A stretch of DNA of 14,462 nucleotides. It comes from JAJTFW01 sp964534995. GTDB lineage: Bacteria; Bacteroidota; Bacteroidia; AKYH767-A; OLB10. Under the pieces are notes generated by a model. The model saw only the letters and a program-made list of their open reading frames with translations, made no database searches and was not told the origin of the DNA. The stretch is taken from positions 1-14,462 of the forward strand of contig CAZHSC010000085.1 of the NCBI GenBank assembly GCA_964534995.1. The letters are read 5' to 3'. Position numbers and translations under genes: made by a program. Each line of letters begins with the position of its first letter. The stretch's first letter is position 1. Shown one piece after another: positions 7,762 to 14,462 of this stretch.

Positions 7762-10700
7762 TTGGCAATCAGGATGGTTGTAAAGGTGCCTGTTGTTCAA
7801 AGCTGGCTGGTACAACGTGCGGCTTCTTTTTTGTCGGGTGAACTGAAAACTGTGGTGAGAATAGATGCGGTGGATATCCGTCTGTTCCGCAGCCTGGTGC
7901 TTCATGGTGTATATGTGGAAGACCTGCAGAAGGATACCCTCTTATACCTGCCGTCACTGAAACTATCAGTTGCAAATTTCAGCTATAGTGAGCAAAAACT
8001 CGCCATTTCCAATGTGCAGATAGAAAATGCCAGGGTGGGACTCAAGAGATACAAGGAGCCGAGGGACTATAATGTTGATTTCATCATCGACTATTTTACA
8101 TCCGCTGAAAAGGATACTATGTCAAAGTCATCATGGGATATTTCTGTGGGACGTGTGGAATTGAAAAACAGTTTCCTGACTTACCGGGATTTTAAATTTG
8201 ACGATACCGGAAAAGGCATTGACTGGGAAGACATCTCCCTGCAAAAATTAAATGTAATCCTTGAGGACCTCGAACCATCAGGCGATTCCCTGAAGCTGTT
8301 AATGAGGCATATTTCCTTCGTTGAAAAGAGTGGCTTTGCACTCAATGAACTCTCCGCAAAAGCGCATATTTCGCCCGGCAGGATGCAATTTGAAGCGTTA
8401 AGGATTCAAACGGACGGCAGCGATGTTCACGCCAATATCCGTTTTGACTTTAACGGTATGGAAGATTTCGAAGACTTCATTTCAAAAGTTAAATGGACCG
8501 CCACTTTTGATAAAAGCAAAGTGGATTTTACCGATCTTGCTTTTTTTGCATCAGAGTTGAATCATCTGAACAGAAATCTGGAACTGAAAGGCTATGTTTC
8601 AGGAACTGTGGACCGTTTCAAAGGAAAGAATCTTGAATTGATTTATACGAAGGACACTTATTTTAAAGGCAATGTCAGCATGACGGGTTTGCCTGATTTT
8701 TTTGAAACCTACATTGAATTAAATGCCGAGGAGATCAGGTTTACGAAACGGGATATTGAAACCATTCCTTCATGGCCGTTTGACAGCATGAAGACCATTG
8801 AATTGCCCGTGCAGGTGCAGCGCATGGGTGATATCAGGTTCAAGGGTCAGTTCAATGGTTTCTATAATGATTTTGTCGCCTATGGAAATGTGTATACTGA
8901 TGTTGGCTATATCAGCTCCGACCTGAATCTTAAAATTGGTGATGAAGACAGGAATACCACCTACAAAGGGCATCTTACCTTGTTTGATGTGGATGTAGGC
9001 AGGCTCTATGGAATGGAGCATATCCTTGGGAAGGTCAGTATGAAAACCGAAGTAGAAGGCAGGAGTTTCCTGTTAAAGAATGTCAACGCTAAACTGAATG
9101 GTGATATTTCATCCTTATACTTCAACGGGTATAACTATAAAACCATTCATCTGAACGGAAGGTTTGCGCAACGGCTTTTTTCGGGGGAAGTGCTGGTGTC
9201 GGATCAACACCTGGATATGGATTTTCAGGGGGGAATTGATTTTACGGGTAATCTTCCGGTTTTTAATTTTAATTCATCCTTGAGAAAAGTTGACCTTGCT
9301 GACCTGAACTTTGTGAAACGAGACAGCAACCCGGTTTTTTCTGCGGATGTAAATATCAGTCTGACGGGAAATACCCTCGACAATGCCGAAGGTACCGTTC
9401 TGGTAGAAGATATATTGTATACCGAAGGCAGCAAATCCATCAGTGCCGATAAAGTATCTGTGGAAACAGTATTGGGGCAAAGGAGAGATTTTACACTGCT
9501 CTCAGATTTCCTGGACCTGAGGATAGCGGGTAATTATAATTTCTCAACCCTGAACAAAACTTTCTTGCATTTTATGTCGCTGTATGTACCGGCTCTGACT
9601 ACACTCAGCAGTAAGAAAACGGAGGCCCATGAATTCACTTTTGTGGGTAAGGTAAAGAAGACAGGGGAGCTAATGGATATTTTCCTTCCCCAAATGAGAA
9701 TTGCTGAAGGGAGTACTTTCGAAGGTAAGGTAAATGCAAAGGATAATTCCCTGTCGCTCATGGTACAGGCGGAACAGCTGGAACTGGGTGCTGTAACAAT
9801 AAATGACATTTCCCTCGACAGTCACAGTGAAAATATGAATTTCCTTTTCAGGGCCGGTGTGAGTTCGATACGATTTAGTGATAGTTTGCAGGTGAATAAA
9901 TTTACCTGCAGCGGTTTTACCAACCGTGATACAGCCAGCGTTTTACTGGGATTTCATGGCAGCGATGCAACATCCACGCGGGCTTCGTTATATCTCAATG
10001 CCGGTTTTCTGTCAACGGGGTATACAAAAATCCAACTGGTGCCCGAGTACCTGGTACTGGCCGGTAATACATGGCAATTGGATGCACGGAATTATATTCT
10101 TGCCGACAGTACCGGTCTGCTGCTGTATGAGATGAATTTCGTAAACCAGCAGCAGCTATTGTCCCTGAATGGCATTGTTGGAAAAGATACTACTTCAAAA
10201 TTGTCAGTGGTGCTTAAAGATTTTGAAGCCGCGCAGGTGAATGACTTTCTTGAAATTTACAATGTAAATATTGGTGGTATTATCAATGGAGAAGCGCAGA
10301 TATCAGGACTTACCGGAAGAGCAGCCTTTGATTCTGATTTGCAGATTAAACATGTGAGATGGTATAATGATTCTCTGGGCGATGCTGAAATCCGAACCAG
10401 GTGGGATAGCCGTATGAATAAAGTGGAGGTGGAGGGTACGGTGACAAGGGGAGGTGTAAAGAACATCCAGATAAGCGGGTATTATCAAATCCTGGAAAAT
10501 GATGATGTGCTGGATTTCACGGCGAAGCTTCAGAAAACTTATATACAGTCTTTCGGCCATTATCTCGAGGGCCTTGCTTCTGGACTTTCTGGTATTGCGA
10601 GTGGTGAAATATTCCTGAAAGGAACCGCTAAAAAGCCGGTGCTGACCGGTAAAGTTTATCTGCAAAAAGTAGGATTCCTGATTGATTATCTGAATACGGC

Positions 10701-12135
10701 TTATACTTTTTCAACCGAAGTGGATATCCTGCCTGACAGGTTTGTCATAAAGGATGTAGTCTTGTACGATGTCAATGGAAACCGTTCGATGGTGAATGGA
10801 TATATAAGACATAAGAACCTGGATGATTTTTTTGTGGATGTGAACATTGATGCGGATAAAATGCAGGTGTTGAATACCGGTCCTTCTCAAAATGATGTGT
10901 ACTATGGCGTGGCCTATGCCAGCGGCGCGGTCAGTATCAAAGGTTACCTGGATTACCTGGTGATGGATATAGGACTGAAATCGGAAAAAGGAACGCGATT
11001 CAGTATTCCTTTAAGTAATCCTGAGGAAATCAGCCAAAGTGGTTTTATCACCTTCATCAACAAGGAACAGGTTTTTAAAACCGAAGTGAAAGGCCCCGAC
11101 TTTTCGGGCATTGCTTTAAATATGGTTTTTGACGTTACACCCGATGCCAGTATTTTCCTGGTATTCGACTCAAAGATCGGGGATATCATTGAAGGCAAAG
11201 GTATAGGTCATATCACCATGACGATGAGCCCCGAAGAAGACATGAAAATGTATGGCGACTTTACCATCGAAGAAGGGAAGTACCTTTTCACCATGCAGAA
11301 TATCATCAACAAGCCCTTTTATATTGAAAAAGGCAGTATGGTACGCTGGTCCGGTGATCCTTACAATGCCATAGTTGATATCAGCGCTGTTTACAGGCTG
11401 AGGGCCGGCCTGTACGACTTATTTCAGGACAGTAGTTTCAGAAAACTGGTTCCTGTTGATCTGAAACTGCACCTGACTGAAAAGTTGTTCAATCCGAATA
11501 TTAATTTCGACATTAACGTATTGAATGTGGATCCCAGTATCGACAATCAGGTAAAACGCCTGATTAATTCGGAGGAGGAAAAATACAGACAGGCTGTGGC
11601 TTTACTGGTGATGCGTCGCTTTACTTCGCCCAGTGAAATCGCAAACCGTACCCCCGTGAGCTCCGGTTCCGTTGTGGGTGCCAACGCCTATGAAATGCTG
11701 AGTAACCAGGTGAGTAATTGGGCTTCTCAGGTTAGCAGTCAGGTGAATGTTGGAGTGAATTACAGGCCTGCCGATGCCCTGACCAGCGAAGAACTGGAAG
11801 TAGCCCTGTCCACCACTTTATTTAACGACAGGGTCTCGATAGATGGGAATGTGGGCGTAGCCAACGCCACCAGTTCAAATCCAAACAATCAGAATACGTC
11901 TAACCTCGTCGGCGACTTCTCGGTGGAAGTAAAGGCAAATAAAGACGGCAGGATACGATTGAAAGCCTATAACCGCTCTAATAACAACTCGCTTATTAAC
12001 AACGTAAACTCTCCTTATACCCAGGGGGTAGGTATATTTTACCGGGAAGAATTTAATACTTTCAGGGAACTTAAGGAGAAGATACGGGATATTTTCAGGA
12101 GGAAATCGAAGCGGAAAATCACTTCGGTGAATTGA
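7762..12135 (+). CDS. tamB: Translocation and assembly module protein TamB (AsmA-like/DUF490)
   Basis: TamB is an inner-membrane-anchored, periplasm-spanning protein. AsmA-like members form a long beta groove that moves phospholipids to the outer membrane, and TamB with an Omp85 partner (TamA) also aids outer-membrane protein assembly. No partner is in this window. From the TTG at 7762 the chain has 1457 residues, in the range usual for the phylum: a long run of amphipathic beta repeats, then the conserved TamB domain in about the last 450 residues. That domain includes YGDFTIEEGKYLF (about 1164-1176) and GDPYNAIVDI (from about 1198), and the protein ends in a basic tail. The true N-terminus is uncertain. 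The frame is open upstream to the TAA at 7690-7692 and encodes KRLRN followed by a strong hydrophobic helix (ISISLLVLILLVVLAIRMVV) typical of TamB anchors, yet contains no ATG, GTG or TTG before 7762. A rare start such as ATC at 7705 or CTG at 7738, or a sequence error, is possible. The gene is divergent from tsaD. Confidence 0.9.
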   Translation: MAIRMVVKVPVVQSWLVQRAASFLSGELKTVVRIDAVDIRLFRSLVLHGVYVEDLQKDTLLYLPSLKLSVANFSYSEQKLAISNVQIENARVGLKRYKEPRDYNVDFIIDYFTSAEKDTMSKSSWDISVGRVELKNSFLTYRDFKFDDTGKGIDWEDISLQKLNVILEDLEPSGDSLKLLMRHISFVEKSGFALNELSAKAHISPGRMQFEALRIQTDGSDVHANIRFDFNGMEDFEDFISKVKWTATFDKSKVDFTDLAFFASELNHLNRNLELKGYVSGTVDRFKGKNLELIYTKDTYFKGNVSMTGLPDFFETYIELNAEEIRFTKRDIETIPSWPFDSMKTIELPVQVQRMGDIRFKGQFNGFYNDFVAYGNVYTDVGYISSDLNLKIGDEDRNTTYKGHLTLFDVDVGRLYGMEHILGKVSMKTEVEGRSFLLKNVNAKLNGDISSLYFNGYNYKTIHLNGRFAQRLFSGEVLVSDQHLDMDFQGGIDFTGNLPVFNFNSSLRKVDLADLNFVKRDSNPVFSADVNISLTGNTLDNAEGTVLVEDILYTEGSKSISADKVSVETVLGQRRDFTLLSDFLDLRIAGNYNFSTLNKTFLHFMSLYVPALTTLSSKKTEAHEFTFVGKVKKTGELMDIFLPQMRIAEGSTFEGKVNAKDNSLSLMVQAEQLELGAVTINDISLDSHSENMNFLFRAGVSSIRFSDSLQVNKFTCSGFTNRDTASVLLGFHGSDATSTRASLYLNAGFLSTGYTKIQLVPEYLVLAGNTWQLDARNYILADSTGLLLYEMNFVNQQQLLSLNGIVGKDTTSKLSVVLKDFEAAQVNDFLEIYNVNIGGIINGEAQISGLTGRAAFDSDLQIKHVRWYNDSLGDAEIRTRWDSRMNKVEVEGTVTRGGVKNIQISGYYQILENDDVLDFTAKLQKTYIQSFGHYLEGLASGLSGIASGEIFLKGTAKKPVLTGKVYLQKVGFLIDYLNTAYTFSTEVDILPDRFVIKDVVLYDVNGNRSMVNGYIRHKNLDDFFVDVNIDADKMQVLNTGPSQNDVYYGVAYASGAVSIKGYLDYLVMDIGLKSEKGTRFSIPLSNPEEISQSGFITFINKEQVFKTEVKGPDFSGIALNMVFDVTPDASIFLVFDSKIGDIIEGKGIGHITMTMSPEEDMKMYGDFTIEEGKYLFTMQNIINKPFYIEKGSMVRWSGDPYNAIVDISAVYRLRAGLYDLFQDSSFRKLVPVDLKLHLTEKLFNPNINFDINVLNVDPSIDNQVKRLINSEEEKYRQAVALLVMRRFTSPSEIANRTPVSSGSVVGANAYEMLSNQVSNWASQVSSQVNVGVNYRPADALTSEELEVALSTTLFNDRVSIDGNVGVANATSSNPNNQNTSNLVGDFSVEVKANKDGRIRLKAYNRSNNNSLINNVNSPYTQGVGIFYREEFNTFRELKEKIRDIFRRKSKRKITSVN

Positions 12136-12160
12136 TATTTGAAATGGTATGAATTCGCTA

Positions 12161-12170
12161 AATAAAAAAA
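12161..12170 (-). terminator. T-tract after the tRNA
   Basis: On the minus strand a run of seven T followed by ATTT begins about 7 nt after the encoded CCA of the tRNA. No separate hairpin precedes it, so if it ends transcription it would rely on the tRNA arms. I see no intrinsic terminator for tamB on the plus strand in 12136-12176. Confidence 0.3.
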
Positions 12171-12176
12171 CATTCC

Positions 12177-12253
<77 letters not shown>

Positions 12254-12295
12254 AATTTGCTTTTTCAGGCAATACGCTGTTCGCGTAAGGGAGCG

Positions 12296-12303
12296 CAAAG
12301 GTA
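12296..12303 (-). promoter_or_regulatory. -7 promoter box of the tRNA gene
   Basis: Read on the minus strand this is TACCTTTG, an exact match to TAnnTTTG, 42 nt upstream of the mature tRNA 5' end. A TTG at 12321-12319 could be the -33 element, but the spacer is only 15 nt, shorter than usual. An A/T-rich tract (T10 on the plus strand at 12308-12317) fills the spacer. Confidence 0.5.
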
Positions 12304-12551
12304 TTAATTTTTTTTTTCCAAGGGGTTGATATCTTTTATTTATATAAATCACTGCTAGTCAATAGTGTATCTGTGAATAATTTTTTTTGCATTTTCAAAA
12401 TCTTAACCATTCCTTTGAAAAAAGAATCTTGAAAAATAATATCCTTTACCGTCTATGCCGAGGGATTAGCCAATAATTATTTTTCAATTCCATAAAAAGT
12501 TGTAAATTACGCAATGCCGGCAAAAAACCGGCCCTGATAACCTAAGCGCAT
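12304..12551. other. AT-rich intergenic region before the secreted-protein gene
   Basis: No gene is seen on either strand. The stretch is markedly AT-rich and must hold the promoter of the gene starting at 12552, but I find no exact TAnnTTTG match on the plus strand. The nearest candidate is TAAATTAC at 12503-12510 with two mismatches. A perfect 12-bp palindrome, ATTTATATAAAT, lies at 12338-12349 and could be a protein-binding site or chance in AT-rich DNA. Confidence 0.5.
12516..12532 (+). other. Small GC hairpin in the leader of the secreted-protein gene
   Basis: GCCGG (12516-12520) pairs with CCGGC (12528-12532) around a CAAAAAA loop. It stands out in AT-rich surroundings 19 nt before the ATG. 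No T-tract follows, so it is not an intrinsic terminator. It may stabilise the leader or affect initiation, which is inference only. Confidence 0.4.
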
Positions 12552-14462
12552 ATGAAGAATTACAGTACCCGCTATCTACGTCTATTGATAACATTAGTCC
12601 TTTTATTTACTGCTAAACAAAACCTGCATGCTCAGTTGAATTACGGTTGGGAAGTTGTTTCCGAGACCTATACGCCGCTGAGCGGAGGCACCACCCTTAT
12701 TTCGGCAACTGATTCCACGAATGCTACCACATCACTTAACAGTTACGTCAGTTCCCTTCCCGTTAATGTCATTCCATTTACTTTTTACTTTAATGGATCG
12801 GGATATACTAAATGTTCGGTGTCCTCCAATGGTTTCCTGACCTTTGGAACCACCAATCCATCTACTTCTGTAGTTACTCCTCTTTCATCCACCGGTGGTT
12901 TCAGTGGCGCTGTGTCGGCTTTCGGCCGTGACCTTATTGGTAATTACAAAGTATTTAATGCAGGTGATCCTGATACCATAGCCAATATCCGCTATGGAAC
13001 GATCGGTGTAAGCCCGAACCGGAAATTTGTGGTGGAGTGGAATAATTTTCGTCCTGTAGGTACAACGAGTAACGGATTAGGTCCCAACCTGAGTTTTCAG
13101 ATTCGTCTGGTGGAGGGTACCAATAATATAGAGTTGGTATATGGTACTTATAATGGTTCACCCTGGGTGAGTTCTGCTGCGCAGGTAGGATTGAGAGGTG
13201 CTACCAATGCGGTATTTTATTCAAGGGTACTCACCAGTGGCCAGCCATGGGCCAACAATACTCAGGGGCCTGCCAACAATTCATTTTGCAATTATACGGC
13301 CGCAACTTTACCTGTGAGCGGTACGGTTTTCAGACTTCTTGCCCCATGTCCATCTCCCACCAGCCTCTCCCTGGTTGATGCGCTTCCAACTTCTATAAAA
13401 TTGCGCTGGAATTCCGGAACGGGTCCCGGTGGTTTCCCGGGTTCAAGTTATATAGTAGAGTGGGGGCCTGCGGGCTTTGCACAGGGCACCGGTACCATCG
13501 TAAACACCCCCGATACTTTTTTGCTTCTTACCGGATTAACCACCGGAGCGAATTATGAATTTTATGTGCAACGCAACTGTTCTCCAACAGGGAATGGACT
13601 GAGTAGTGTTTCCGGACCTAAAAGTTTTACCACCGGAGGTCCAACCGAAGACTGCGACAATGCCGTGATGGTATCGGTGGCTCCTAACCTTGCCGCCTGT
13701 TCGCCAGTAGCTGTCAGCAGTGGTATTTCTCAAAACGGGCCCAACTCACTATGTTCAGATGCACTGGGCGGCAATATCCCCAATGATGACCGTTGGTATA
13801 AATTTATTGCACCGGGAAATGGTAATAAAATTGTGATTACCACCACAGCAGTTAGCGTGAACGACTGGGTGATGGAAGTATGGAATGCCTGCCCCGGAAG
13901 CGGAGGCTTTGCCTTTAAATGTACGGATGACGTCAGTGGTGCCATGCCTGCCGACACGATCTGCCAGGATGAATATACGCCCGGACAAACCTATTATGTA
14001 CGTTTATGGACCTATAGCCAGACCGCTACAGGTACTATGACATTTTGTGTGTATGAAGATGCCCCTTGTCCTATCGCGCCCTCCTATGACATTTGTGATA
14101 CCCCGGCTACTTTCCCGATCAGTGGTGTACTCAGTTGCCCGGGCAATGAAATGGTGTTTTCAACTTTATTCGCTACACCGTCCGGGGTCGGTGGACAAAA
14201 TGGTGCGGCACCTACCTGCGATGGAAGCCCGGCATTGAATGATATATTTCTAAGTTTTAATACCGGTTCCACCGGCACGTTCTCCCTCACCTTTGCACCA
14301 CTTACAGCTACTGACCTAAGGGCTCAGTTGTTGTTCTCTTGTTCGGAGTTTGAAATCCAGTGTTTCAATCCGGCAGCAGGTACCCAAACCATCACAGGAT
14401 TGAATCCTTCGGCGCCTTATATTATGAGGGTGTGGTCGGCGGCAGGCCAGGGGGGAACATTC
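12552..14462 (+). CDS. Large secreted protein with FnIII and PPC-like beta domains (partial, 3' end outside window)
   Basis: The frame is open for 637 codons from ATG 12552 to the last base, so the gene is cut by the window edge. A signal peptide (residues 1-27: basic start, hydrophobic LLITLVLLFTA, cleavage likely at LHA|Q) sends it across the inner membrane. Residues about 30-260 form a beta-rich N-terminal domain with SVSSNGFLTFG (89-99), a type common at the front of Bacteroidota surface proteins. An FnIII domain follows (about 266-361, from CPSPTSL to SFTT). Two related Cys-containing beta domains come next: about 367-503 with NDDRWYKF (411-418) and TYYVRLW (480-486), and about 506 onward with NDIFLSF (from 563) and YIMRVW (623-628). 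They resemble pre-peptidase C-terminal (PPC) domains. No catalytic domain is visible. The composition (Thr/Ser/Gly/Asn/Pro-rich) and layout suggest a type IX secretion cargo, but the diagnostic C-terminal sorting domain would lie beyond the window. No SD precedes the ATG. Confidence 0.85.
   Translation, partial: MKNYSTRYLRLLITLVLLFTAKQNLHAQLNYGWEVVSETYTPLSGGTTLISATDSTNATTSLNSYVSSLPVNVIPFTFYFNGSGYTKCSVSSNGFLTFGTTNPSTSVVTPLSSTGGFSGAVSAFGRDLIGNYKVFNAGDPDTIANIRYGTIGVSPNRKFVVEWNNFRPVGTTSNGLGPNLSFQIRLVEGTNNIELVYGTYNGSPWVSSAAQVGLRGATNAVFYSRVLTSGQPWANNTQGPANNSFCNYTAATLPVSGTVFRLLAPCPSPTSLSLVDALPTSIKLRWNSGTGPGGFPGSSYIVEWGPAGFAQGTGTIVNTPDTFLLLTGLTTGANYEFYVQRNCSPTGNGLSSVSGPKSFTTGGPTEDCDNAVMVSVAPNLAACSPVAVSSGISQNGPNSLCSDALGGNIPNDDRWYKFIAPGNGNKIVITTTAVSVNDWVMEVWNACPGSGGFAFKCTDDVSGAMPADTICQDEYTPGQTYYVRLWTYSQTATGTMTFCVYEDAPCPIAPSYDICDTPATFPISGVLSCPGNEMVFSTLFATPSGVGGQNGAAPTCDGSPALNDIFLSFNTGSTGTFSLTFAPLTATDLRAQLLFSCSEFEIQCFNPAAGTQTITGLNPSAPYIMRVWSAAGQGGTF

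Noticed and set aside
12338..12349. Perfect palindrome ATTTATATAAAT as a regulator site
   Set aside because: Only A and T, in very AT-rich DNA, so a 12-bp palindrome is not strong evidence; kept only as a note in the intergenic entry.

Overview
The window looks like ordinary chromosome from a member of the Bacteroidota, most likely the Sphingobacteria/Chitinophaga side of the phylum. The evidence is the TAnnTTTG-type -7 promoter boxes, the A-rich and often SD-poor starts, a long TamB divergent from tsaD, a Bacteroidota-style topoisomerase IV pair, and a final secreted, FnIII-containing protein of the kind exported by type IX secretion. I see no phage, insertion sequence, CRISPR array, or clear sign of horizontal transfer.

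Layout: (1) 1-226 is a leader region with a good promoter. (2) 227-4238 is a plus-strand parE-parC operon (topoisomerase IV, chromosome decatenation), closed by a terminator at 4274-4304. (3) 4324-5514 is an RsmB/NOP-family rRNA m5C methyltransferase with its own -7 box close to the start. (4) A 47-bp, almost perfect palindrome (5543-5589) separates it from the convergent minus-strand block. (5) That block is tsaD (tRNA t6A synthesis) followed by an unrecognised membrane-anchored coiled-coil protein. (6) tamB (outer-membrane biogenesis / lipid transport between membranes) runs divergently from tsaD over more than 4.3 kb. (7) A tRNA with anticodon CAT (probably elongator Met) lies on the minus strand. 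(8) After an AT-rich gap, a large secreted protein with an N-terminal beta domain, one FnIII domain and at least two related PPC-like domains starts at 12552 and runs off the window. It has no stop codon inside the window, so a search that requires complete ORFs would miss it.

Functionally the window mixes housekeeping information genes (topoisomerase IV, rRNA and tRNA modification, a tRNA) with envelope genes (TamB, the coiled-coil protein, the secreted protein). I found no convincing new multi-gene system. The points most worth checking are: tamB has no ATG/GTG/TTG in front of its membrane anchor; ParC appears to lack the C-terminal part usual in this phylum; and tsaD and the rsmB-like gene share a -7 box exactly 10 nt before the ATG, which predicts very short or absent leaders.
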